Source: Candidatus Kapaibacterium sp.
Lineage (GTDB): Bacteria > Bacteroidota > Ignavibacteria > Kapaibacteriales > UBA4661
Reading direction: 5' to 3'
DNA length: 64,000 nucleotides
Assembly: GCA_025455065.1 (NCBI GenBank)
Contig: JALONG010000039.1
Location: forward strand, 29,152-93,151
Shown here: positions 36,927-46,400 of the stretch, piece after piece
How the letters are laid out: the number at the start of each line of letters is the position of its first letter
Numbering within the stretch: the stretch's first letter is position 1
Notes under the pieces: model-generated
Database searches by the model: none
What the model was told of the DNA's origin: nothing
The model's input: only the letters and a program-made list of their open reading frames with translations
Made by a program: the position numbers and the translations under genes

Positions 36927-38030
36927 ATGATTTGGCGCTGTGATTTAGTTCCCCAATACGAAGCATACAAATCCGAAATTGATGCGGCGATTCAGCAGGT
37001 GCTGATGTCGGGCAGATATATCCTCGCGGAAAACGTCGCCGCATTTGAACAAGAATTTTCCGATTATGTCGGTGTCAAGCACAGTGTTGGTGTCAATAGT
37101 GGCACTGATGCTCTTATGATGCCGCTTTGGATGTGCGGTTTGAAGCCGGGCGACGAAATAATTACCACGCCTTTTACGGCAATTCCTACCTTTTCTGCCA
37201 TTCGTCATGTGGGCGCAAAGCCGGTTTTTCTCGACCTTGAGCCGGATACGTTTTTGATGAATCTTGACCAACTTCGCTCCAAAATCACCGAGCGCACGAA
37301 AGTTATCGTTCCGGTGCATCTTTTTGGCAATGCGGTAGATGTGGAGCGGATTCGGGAGATTGTCGGCAAAGATATTGTTATTTTGGAAGATTGTGCGCAA
37401 TCGCACGGCGCGAAAGTACGCGGCAAAATGACGGGTTCGATGGGTGATTTTGGCGCATTTAGCTTCTATCCAACAAAAAATCTTGGTGCCTATGGCGATG
37501 GCGGTTTGGTTGTGACGAATGACAAAGATACCGCCGAATTGATGAAAAAACGCCGTATGTACGGTATGATTAGCAAAGACGAATTCGTTACCGACGGCAT
37601 CAATACGCGCTTGGATGAACTTCAAGCAGCGATTTTGCGGGTGAAATTGCGTCACCTCGACAAAATGAATGCTCGCCGTCAGGAACTTGCCGCTATTTAC
37701 GCAGATTTGCTGCCTAAAGAACACGTGCGTCCTCAAGCCGTGCGTCAAGGAATGGAATCCGTATGGCACGTGTACAGTGCAACTGTTAGCGGTCGTCGTG
37801 ATGAGCTTCTCCAATTCCTCGAAAGCCGGAATATTCAAGCAAATGTGTATTATCCCATGCCGACAAGCAAGCAAAAAGGCTACGTTGCGGCATTTGGAAG
37901 CGATGCACCGGGTCTGCCCGTAACGGAACATCTTTCAAAGCATATTATCGCACTACCATTTTATCCTGAAATTGAGATTTCAACGATGGAAACGGTTGCC
38001 AAAGCGATTCGTGAGTTTTACGGAGCATAA
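36927..38030 (+). CDS. DegT/DnrJ/EryC1/StrS-family PLP-dependent aminotransferase
   Basis: HSVGVNSGTDALMMPLW, EDCAQSHGAKVRG, GAFSFYPTKNLGAYGDGG, GINTRLDELQAAIL. Confidence 0.95.
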   Translation: MIWRCDLVPQYEAYKSEIDAAIQQVLMSGRYILAENVAAFEQEFSDYVGVKHSVGVNSGTDALMMPLWMCGLKPGDEIITTPFTAIPTFSAIRHVGAKPVFLDLEPDTFLMNLDQLRSKITERTKVIVPVHLFGNAVDVERIREIVGKDIVILEDCAQSHGAKVRGKMTGSMGDFGAFSFYPTKNLGAYGDGGLVVTNDKDTAELMKKRRMYGMISKDEFVTDGINTRLDELQAAILRVKLRHLDKMNARRQELAAIYADLLPKEHVRPQAVRQGMESVWHVYSATVSGRRDELLQFLESRNIQANVYYPMPTSKQKGYVAAFGSDAPGLPVTEHLSKHIIALPFYPEIEISTMETVAKAIREFYGA

Positions 38031-38041
38031 GATTAAAGGCA

Positions 38042-38087
38042 GAAACGTTGTCGTCCAAACCCAAATCGTATGGACGACAACGTTTTC
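38042..38087 (+). terminator. long perfect hairpin between two same-strand genes
   Basis: AAACGTTGTCGTCCA / TGGACGACAACGTTT, 15-bp perfect stem. Confidence 0.65.
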
Positions 38088-38150
38088 GCTATAACGAGAA
38101 TGTCCATCCAACTTTCCACCCAACTTTTCATCATTGAGGAGAAGTATTCC

Positions 38151-39701
38151 ATGAGCAATCGTGTCGAACAACTTGAAAAACTACGTGCCGAAGCGCTTTT
38201 GGGCGGTGGCAAAGACCGCCTTGCCACGCAGCACAAACGCGGTAAACTCACTGCCCGTGAGCGTTTGGATGTGCTGTTGGATGAAGATTCGTTCCAAGAA
38301 ATTGATATGTTCACGCGACATCGCTCGACGAACTTCGGTATGGAAAAACAGCGTCCGCTTGGAGATGGCGTAATTACAGGCACGGGAACGATTGACGGGC
38401 GTATTGTCTGTGTCTTTTCGCAAGATTTTACCGTCTTCGGTGGCTCGCTGTCGGAAGTCTATGCCGCGAAGATTTGTAAAATCATGGATTTAGCAATGAA
38501 AATCGGCGCTCCCGTTATCGGTCTGAATGATTCGGGCGGTGCGCGGATTCAAGAAGGTGTGGCTTCACTTGGCGGTTATGCCGATATTTTCTTGCGCAAT
38601 ACCCTTGCAAGCGGCGTAATTCCTCAGATTTCGGTTATTCTCGGTCCTTGTGCAGGCGGAGCGGTGTATTCTCCGGCAATTACGGACTATATTTTCATGG
38701 TGCGCGGCATTTCCTATATGTTCGTTACCGGTCCTAATGTTGTGAAAACCGTTACTCACGAAGAAGTTACGTTTGACGAGTTGGGTGGCGCGGATGCTCA
38801 CGCCGGAAAGTCAGGCGTTGCGCACTTCGCAATGGATAACGAGATTGAATGTTTGAAAGCCGTGCGCAAAATGATGAGTTTTATTCCGTCCAATAACCGC
38901 GACACGCTCCCCTACAAACCCACGAATGACAAGCCGAATCGCCTTTGCTACAAACTTGACACGATTGTTCCCGATAACCCGAATAAGCCCTACGACATCA
39001 AAGAGGTGATTCGGGAAGTCGTTGATGAAGGGGATTTTTTCGAGGTTCATGCGGATTTTGCGCCGAGTTTGGTTGTCGGCTATGCAACGCTGGACGGTAA
39101 GCCTATTGGCATTGTAGCGAATCAACCTGCTGTTATGGCGGGTGTGCTTGACCTCGCCAGCAGCGTTAAAGGTGGGCGGTTTGTGCGTTTTTGCGATGCC
39201 TTCAATATCCCGCTCGTAGTTTTTGAGGATGTCCCGGGATTTTTACCCGGCACCGACCAAGAATGGCGCGGTATTATTCGTCATGGTGCAAAGCTGCTCT
39301 ATGCCTTTTGCGAAGCAACTGTGCCGAAAGTAACGGTTATCACGCGCAAAGCCTATGGCGGTGCATATGACGTGATGAACTCGAAACACATTCGCGGCGA
39401 TTTCAATTTTGCTTGGCCCACAGCCGAAATTGCGGTAATGGGAGCAAAAGGCGCTGTGGAAATTCTCCACGCAAAAGAAGTTCAGAAAGCACCTGAAAAC
39501 GAGCGTACAGCGCTCTTGGCACAGATGGAAGCGGAATACAACGAAAAATTCTGTAATCCTTATGAAGCGGCAGAACGAGGCTTTATTGACGATGTGATTA
39601 TGCCGCACGCAACCCGCAAACGCCTCATTCACGCGCTGAAAATTCTCGAAACAAAGGTGGATACTAACCCGAAGAAAAAGCACGGGAATATACCGTTATA
39701 G
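38151..39701 (+). CDS. acyl-CoA carboxylase, carboxyltransferase (beta) subunit, propionyl-CoA carboxylase-like
   Basis: [84 protein letters not shown]. Confidence 0.95.
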   Translation: MSNRVEQLEKLRAEALLGGGKDRLATQHKRGKLTARERLDVLLDEDSFQEIDMFTRHRSTNFGMEKQRPLGDGVITGTGTIDGRIVCVFSQDFTVFGGSLSEVYAAKICKIMDLAMKIGAPVIGLNDSGGARIQEGVASLGGYADIFLRNTLASGVIPQISVILGPCAGGAVYSPAITDYIFMVRGISYMFVTGPNVVKTVTHEEVTFDELGGADAHAGKSGVAHFAMDNEIECLKAVRKMMSFIPSNNRDTLPYKPTNDKPNRLCYKLDTIVPDNPNKPYDIKEVIREVVDEGDFFEVHADFAPSLVVGYATLDGKPIGIVANQPAVMAGVLDLASSVKGGRFVRFCDAFNIPLVVFEDVPGFLPGTDQEWRGIIRHGAKLLYAFCEATVPKVTVITRKAYGGAYDVMNSKHIRGDFNFAWPTAEIAVMGAKGAVEILHAKEVQKAPENERTALLAQMEAEYNEKFCNPYEAAERGFIDDVIMPHATRKRLIHALKILETKVDTNPKKKHGNIPL

Positions 39702-39770
39702 CCTAAAAATACAAATTCGGCAAGTGTTGTTCGTAAACACGTACCTTTTTCACTATCGGAGAGTACTCTT

Positions 39771-40649
39771 ATGCAAAAGTATTGTTTTCGCCTATCAAAG
39801 TTGTTTGTTGCCGCATTATTACTGCTTTCGGAAGGATGTAACCCTCCAAATGGAGTAGATTCCGTGCAATCAAATTTCAAACTTGTATTCGATACAACCA
39901 CCACAGCATGGCACAGAGACTGGTATGTAAGGGATACTTATATGTCTGTCCCCAAAGAGATTACAACATCGCTTGTGGTCATGAATGACCAAGATAGCAT
40001 TCGGTACGAGGCTTTTCTCCCCAAGTCATTGCTTCGTCCGGCAGTAATTGCACACATATCAGATGTAACTTATTATCAGTCTGCAAGAAGTTCAAGCTGG
40101 TCGCGTTTGCTTCTTTACCCTGATGAAAGAGATGAAAGAGGCTTCCAAAACTGTGAATCATGCTCAAGCCCATCCGCTGCGCACAAAGAAAAAAACAGAT
40201 CAGATTTGTATTGGTGTTATTATCAGTTTGAACATATATCATTTGCTTCGTTAATAACAGCTCCCTTCAAAGCACGTTTTCAAGTTACGGGACTAACAAT
40301 ATTTGACAATCTTATTGAGATTCCAAGCCGCGCAGTAGTTCTTAAAATACAACCCAGTACAAATGGTGGTTTGAGTTTATCATGGCAAAATGAAAGTATT
40401 GCTCAGTACCGATATGTAAGGATTTTGTCCTTTTCACATTCCCCTCCATTTTCTAGGTCATACTGGGTGAAGAATATCTCCGGAATGCAGAACAGTATTG
40501 AACTTTCTTCAAGCGAAGTATCTGCACTGGCTAGGTCTTCAAAAGAATGGAATATCTCAATTGTTTCGGCAAACCTAAAAGTAACTAATCTAGGTAGTGT
40601 TGCTTTAATCGGTATGTCGAGGTTAGAAGAGAGAGTACAAATACCTTAA
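39771..40649 (+). CDS. hypothetical lipoprotein
   Basis: Signal/lipobox FVAALLLLSEGCNPP; 292 aa, no recognised domain. Confidence 0.65.
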   Translation: MQKYCFRLSKLFVAALLLLSEGCNPPNGVDSVQSNFKLVFDTTTTAWHRDWYVRDTYMSVPKEITTSLVVMNDQDSIRYEAFLPKSLLRPAVIAHISDVTYYQSARSSSWSRLLLYPDERDERGFQNCESCSSPSAAHKEKNRSDLYWCYYQFEHISFASLITAPFKARFQVTGLTIFDNLIEIPSRAVVLKIQPSTNGGLSLSWQNESIAQYRYVRILSFSHSPPFSRSYWVKNISGMQNSIELSSSEVSALARSSKEWNISIVSANLKVTNLGSVALIGMSRLEERVQIP

Positions 40650-40901
40650 AATTCATGTGCTTAATCTAACACTCCTGACACTGTCTGAGGTTATTGGCTT
40701 GCGTTCAAGCGCTTATAGTATTTAGTGACTTTTTGCTATTGACTTTGACACTTCTTTCCTCGCCAGCGCCGTAGTCAATAGCTATGCAGGGCTTATACCA
40801 ATTTAATTTGAGACCTGTGCAAAAAATAAGGCTTCGATAGCTCAGATTAAGCGCTGCGCTCACTTGGTTGTGAGAGTATGTTACTCAAATGCCCAAACAT
40901 C

Positions 40902-40949
40902 AAATAACGCACAAGCGGCAATAATTTTTTTGCCACTTGTGCGTTATTT
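40902..40949. terminator. long hairpin (terminator-like or palindromic element)
   Basis: AAATAACGCACAAGcGGCA ... TGCCaCTTGTGCGTTATTT, 19-bp arms with one mismatch, loop ATAATTTTTT. Confidence 0.65.
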
Positions 40950-41031
40950 ATGCTGTGGAGCGCTTTTTTTGCGCTTGTGAATTTAACAGCTACATTTTCC
41001 GCAAACAATCGCATTTATTTGCACCAAACCA

Positions 41032-42225
41032 ATGGGCTATACCAATCTTCAACCCCCGCAACAAAACTACACTTCTCCCGAATACGAGTACGCACGGCGG
41101 CGCAGTTCGTGGGTGCTGCCGCTTGGGCTGTTTATTTTGACGCTTTTCTCAACACTCATGGCGGGCGCGGCATGGGCTGGGCAGAATTTTCTTGAAGTAA
41201 CAACGTGGGTAAGCGGTGTGCAGTACTCGCTGCTGATTTTAACCTTTCTCGCGTCGCACGAATTTGGGCATTATTTCGCGGCAAAATATCACGGCGTAGA
41301 TGCCACGCTGCCCTATTTTATTCCCGTGCCGCCGCTATTTCTGCCCTTTGGCACAGCCGGCGCGGTCATTCGCACACAAAGCCCCATAATGAGCCGCAAA
41401 GCGCTGTTTGACATTGGTGTCGCGGGACCGATTGCGGGATTTGTGATGTGCGTGATTTTTCTTGTCATTGGCTTTATGACGCTACCTTCGCAAGATTTTC
41501 TCTTTCAAATTCATCCCGAATACCGCCAATTTGGCGGCGCAATCCCCGATTACGGCTTGCATTTTGGCGGAACGCTCTTGTATTCGTGGTTAGAAGGCAT
41601 TTTTGCAAACCCCAACGGCTGGTTACCGCCGATGAACGAAATGTACCATTATCCGTTTTTGTGCGTTGGCTGGTTTGGGCTGTTCGTTACTTCGATGAAT
41701 CTGCTTCCGATTGGGCAGTTGGATGGTGGACACATTGCACACGCGATGTTTTCTCGCGGTCAGGCGCGGATTGGGCGTATGGTCTGGTGGTGCATCGCGG
41801 TTATGGGCTTAGGGTCGCTTTTGAGCTATGTTCACAGCCGGATTATGTTTGATTCGCCCGACTCACTCTACACCTTTTTTCAATCGCTGTTATTGCCGCC
41901 ACTCGACACGCTCCATACCTATTTTCCGGCATTTTATCAACTTTGGAGCGGCTGGGTGCTGTGGGCGGTGATTTTACGGTTCTTCATTCGCATCGAACAT
42001 CCTGAAGTCGAAGACGATGAACCACTCGACGGAAAACGCATGGCTGTCGGTGTGCTGGCGGGATTGATACTGATAGTGAGTTTCTGCCCTACGGGAATTT
42101 TTGAGGTGGAGCGCACGGAGCAAAATAGTGTCCCGAAAAGTATGCCCAGCAAAGGAAAAGGAGAAATGACGCAAGTGGCACAGCCTTCCGCAAAGTATCT
42201 TGTCACAAAGAATCTTGTCAAATAA
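41032..42225 (+). CDS. site-2 protease family (M50) intramembrane metalloprotease
   Basis: LASHEFGHYFAAKYHGVDATLPYFIP (HExxH); NLLPIGQLDGGHIAHAMFSR. Confidence 0.93.
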   Translation: MGYTNLQPPQQNYTSPEYEYARRRSSWVLPLGLFILTLFSTLMAGAAWAGQNFLEVTTWVSGVQYSLLILTFLASHEFGHYFAAKYHGVDATLPYFIPVPPLFLPFGTAGAVIRTQSPIMSRKALFDIGVAGPIAGFVMCVIFLVIGFMTLPSQDFLFQIHPEYRQFGGAIPDYGLHFGGTLLYSWLEGIFANPNGWLPPMNEMYHYPFLCVGWFGLFVTSMNLLPIGQLDGGHIAHAMFSRGQARIGRMVWWCIAVMGLGSLLSYVHSRIMFDSPDSLYTFFQSLLLPPLDTLHTYFPAFYQLWSGWVLWAVILRFFIRIEHPEVEDDEPLDGKRMAVGVLAGLILIVSFCPTGIFEVERTEQNSVPKSMPSKGKGEMTQVAQPSAKYLVTKNLVK

Positions 42226-42246
42226 CATCCGCAAACCACAGTATTT

Positions 42247-43356
42247 ATGCTGCTTCCCAATCATTGGACTTTACAGGAAATTCTCGCTCTTTCGCTCGTG
42301 CCGCGCATGAGAGCGGTGGATTTGCGTAAGTTTGTGGAAGAATATGTCTCGCTTGAAGCATTATTACAAGCCGCTCCGGTCGAACTTCAGAAAGTGCGCT
42401 TGGGCAATGATACGCTTTTTTCGCAGACAACGGCAACACTGTTGGAAGCCGCAGAACAGCAGCTAACGCTCTGCAAAGAAGCATCGGTGAGGGTTTTACC
42501 CTTTTGGTCGGACGAATACCCCGCGTTGCTGAAAGAAATTTTTTACCCGCCGACGCTCCTCTATGTGCGCGGACGCTTGCAAGCGCCTGATGCTGCGGCT
42601 ATTGCTATTGTCGGCACACGGAACTGCACCGATTACGGAAAAATGGTTGCGGAGCAGTATGCAGAACACTTCGCTTCATCGGGAATTGTGGTTGTGAGCG
42701 GTTTGGCAACGGGGGTTGATACCTTTGCCCACAAAGCAGCCGTAAAGCATGGCGGCATAACGTATGCTGTTATTGCAAGCGGTATTGACAAGATAAACTC
42801 CGGCAGTGCAAGCAATTTGGCACGGGAAATCGGCGAAAAGGGCGCTATTTTAAGCGAGTATCCGTGCGGTGTTCCGGCGCAGCCTGCCTATTTCCCCCGC
42901 AGAAACCGCATTATTAGCGGCGTTTCGCAAGGAACATTGGTTGTGCAAAGTGGAGAAAGAGGCGGTTCGCTTATTACGGCACAATTTACGATTGACCAAA
43001 ACCGTGAATTATTCGCTGTGCCGGGGCAGATTTATTCCGAGCGCAGCAAAGGGACGAATATGCTCATCCAGCGCTCACAGGCGCATTTGACGCTTTCGCC
43101 TCAGGATATGCTCCAAACCTTGGGGCTACTTCGTGCGGATAGCCCACAAAAAGCAAGTGCTGAAACGCTTCCCGATCTTGACAAACTGGAAGCCGCCGTG
43201 TACAAAGAACTCAGTGGCGGCGAAGCAATTCACATTGAGGCGCTTTCAGCAAAAACAAACCTTGCCGTGCAGGATTTACTAGTGCTGTTATTGCAATTAG
43301 AATTTAAGGGCTACGTGAGGCAAATGGCGGGAAAACAGTTTATGCAGAGAAGGTGA
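42247..43356 (+). CDS. dprA: DNA-processing protein DprA
   Basis: AIVGTRNCTDYGKMVAEQYAEHFASSGIVVVSGLATGVDTFAHKAA; FPRRNRIISGVSQGTLVVQSGERGGSLITAQF. Confidence 0.96.
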   Translation: MLLPNHWTLQEILALSLVPRMRAVDLRKFVEEYVSLEALLQAAPVELQKVRLGNDTLFSQTTATLLEAAEQQLTLCKEASVRVLPFWSDEYPALLKEIFYPPTLLYVRGRLQAPDAAAIAIVGTRNCTDYGKMVAEQYAEHFASSGIVVVSGLATGVDTFAHKAAVKHGGITYAVIASGIDKINSGSASNLAREIGEKGAILSEYPCGVPAQPAYFPRRNRIISGVSQGTLVVQSGERGGSLITAQFTIDQNRELFAVPGQIYSERSKGTNMLIQRSQAHLTLSPQDMLQTLGLLRADSPQKASAETLPDLDKLEAAVYKELSGGEAIHIEALSAKTNLAVQDLLVLLLQLEFKGYVRQMAGKQFMQRR

Positions 43357-43378
43357 AATCTTGAAGAGTGGAAACAAC

Positions 43379-43416
43379 AAAAGCCCCGCAAGCGCTTCAT
43401 TGCTTGCGGGGCTTTT
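43379..43416. terminator. bidirectional rho-independent terminator
   Basis: AAAAGCCCCGCAAGC ... GCTTGCGGGGCTTTT between convergent dprA and the macroglobulin gene. Confidence 0.92.
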
Positions 43417-43438
43417 CTATGACTTTTTCTGCTCAACT

Positions 43439-46400
43439 CTACTGCGGCGAAACCCCACGCTCCGAAACCCGCACTGTTCCTGCTCCATTGTAGGAATGAT
43501 ACTCTCCGTTGTACATCGCATCAGCGCTCACCGGACCCAGACGGAATGTGCCTTTCGAGACCGCCCGCGCAAGGTAGTAATAATGCCGCACTGTGCCTTG
43601 TGCCGTTGCAAAGAAGTTGATACGGTCGTCGCGGATGTCCATATACTGCGGTTCGCTGCTGTCTTTTATCCAGCCGAGTTCGGGAACAGCACCTACACGC
43701 GGATTTTCAATCTCCAAACCCGCCGGAAGCATATCGGTTATCACGACGTTTTCAACAGTAGCTTTATTCAGCGTTGCAAGCGATAGTTTCACCACGACCA
43801 AATCATTTTGCTGAATATTTTCCGGCGAAAGCGGCTGTCCGGAGCGCGTCAAAAAAGTCCTGCGCACCTGAAGGAAACTATCTTCCTGCGGGAACGAGCC
43901 ATCAGCGCTCAAGCCTTCGGTATCCCAGAAATAATAGAGCGTTCCCGTGCCGCTTGATGCGATAGATACTTGTTTTCCGGCAAGGTTATCCTTCAATACA
44001 ACATCCGTCCCCGTAAAATCGGCAATCTTTTGTCCGCCGCTTGTAATCGTTGCTTTTACGTCGCTTGCCGCAGCACGTTTGGCAATTTTACCCAATGCTA
44101 CAAGCGCCATTCCGTTTTCTTGTGTGCTGAGATAGCGTGAGGTTTTAAGCTGCTCCGAGAGGTGTTTTGTCATAATGCCAATTTGCGGATTTTCAGGCTC
44201 TGCGTCCATGAGCGCCGACAGCGAGATAGCTTCGTCGCGGATGTATGAGTAGAAACTGCCGCCAAAACTGCTCACAGCCTTTTCGCCTTCAAAAGCCTTC
44301 GGAAGCAAATTGCGATAGCTCGCCTTGTCGCCCGCAAGGAAATATGCGGTTGCCAGCAAATACCGTGAATCCAGTGCCAGCGAATCACGATTTGCTTTGT
44401 AGAAATTCATCGTCGCAAAATCCGGTTTATTTGCCAGCGCCAGCACATAAAGCGAGTAGAATATCGTCTTTGCGGGAATAGTTCTCGTGCGATATTGGGT
44501 GCTTCGGTCGTAATAGCCGTAGAATTCATAATTGCGCTCTTTGACTTTCTTCGACAAATAGCCTTGCAAACGGCTCAGAAACTGGTCTCCTACTTCATAG
44601 CCCGCTTTTTGTGCTTCGGCAAGGAAATGTGCGCCATAGGCAGTGCCAAACCAACTTTCTTCCGTTCCGCCCTGCCAATAGCTCAACGAACCGTTGTAGA
44701 GCTGCATCGAAGTGAGTTTGCGAATAGCTTCCTGTACATTTGCCGTTGCTTGAGCAGTACCGCCGCCTTGAGCAATGCTTTGATTCAGCGATTTTGCTAA
44801 ATCTCCCGCATAAATCTGCGGAAAGGCACTTGAAATAGTCTGTTCCACGCAGCCGTAGGGATATTGCAGCACGTAGTTCAAATTTTTGGTGAACTGCGCA
44901 ATCGGCGATTTGCTCACCACCAAGCGCCCACGCGCTGTGCCTTGCATGAAGTTCCCTGCGAGGCTGAAATTCTGCGTCTCTCCGGCTTTCATGCTGCCTG
45001 CGCCGGAGTATTTCACAAGTCCCGCAACGGGGCGCACGGTCATTTCGGTTTTTTCGGAAAATTTCTCGCCCAAAGCGCTTACTTGAACGCTCACCGCACC
45101 GGCACCCATGCCGCGTGTGCCGACTTTTACGAACACCCGTTTTTCGCTATTTGCAGGAACGGAAACGCTTTGATTCCCCTCGGCAACGCCCACTGCACCT
45201 TCGCCCCAGACCTGCACCTGCGCAGAAGCCTCGCGCTGCGTCGTGTTGGTGAGCGTTACGGGAACAATCGCCTCGTCGCCCGGGCTGAGGAAGCGCGGCA
45301 AACCGCTTGAAATCACAATCGGGTCAGCTACGCGCATCGTTTTTTCTGCCGAGCCGAATTTATTCCCTTTGTACGCCACCGCCATCACGCGGAGTGCGCC
45401 GGAAAATTCCGGTACATCAATCGTGTAGCTAAATTTCCCACCGCTTGCTTTCGCAAGACCGCTCCAAAGCGCTATCAATTTCACGCGCTTGTTGGTGAAA
45501 GGATTGATGCGGTTTGCAAGCGCAGCATCGCCCGCAGCGCTTGATTTTGGTCGGACATCAGGGAAGAGAAGCGGATAAACCGAGTGCGAAGCCACTTGCA
45601 AAGCGCGTTTCTGGTAGAAGTAGCCGTAAGGGTCGGGTGTTTGGTAGTTTTTCAGTTGCAAGATGCCCTCGTCCACCACAGCAACCGTCAGTTCCGCATC
45701 GGATTCACCCGTCTGAACGGTAATCGTTTGCTTGGTCTTCGAGCGGGATTGTTCAGAAACCGTGATGCTTACCGGTAGCTTCGTTCCTGCTTTTTCAATC
45801 TTGAGCGGATGATAGCCGTAAGCAATCGTAAGCGGCATTGCACCGTCGTCCAGGGGCTTGATGAGCGTTGCTGCGACGTACACATTCGGCGTAAATTCGT
45901 CCTTGATTTTGAGTTCCAATTTCGCGGATTTTTGGTCGGTGTTCAGGGTGTAATAATCCAGAACCCCGCTTCGTTCCACCGTTACGAGCAGTTTCCCCGC
46001 AAAGGGCGTTTTGAAAAGGAGTTTGGCGGTTTCGCCGCTTTGATACGTGGTTTTTTCGCTTTCAATCGTGATTTCCCCTTCTTTGCTGACCTCAAAGGAC
46101 GATGCTTGCGTGTCGCCCCAGCCGTAAGCGTAGAAAAACTCGCTCACATAGCTGCTTACGCCGGGTTTGGTAACGCGAATCTCGTATTCACCCGATGTGC
46201 GGGGCGTAAAAGCTAACGAAGTTGCGCCGCCGCTTATAGTCATGGTGCGCTCAAGTTCGGTAATTTCCTGCTTTTGCGACACATAGCGGTAGCGCGTAGA
46301 ATTGTACGGGTCGCGCTCCAGTACCGTTACCCAGTTATGCCGCACAACCCGCACCAATGCTTGCACATTGCTGAGAGATTTTCCCGCAGCATCCACCGCC

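Noticed and set aside
36945-37931. 328-aa minus-strand ORF antisense to the DegT aminotransferase
   Set aside because: The sense strand encodes a fully conserved aminotransferase; the antisense product has no recognisable motif.
38070-38150. Longer start for the acyl-CoA carboxylase ORF ([11 protein letters not shown])
   Set aside because: It lies partly inside a perfect hairpin; the conserved protein starts at [12 protein letters not shown] after an AGGAG-like site.
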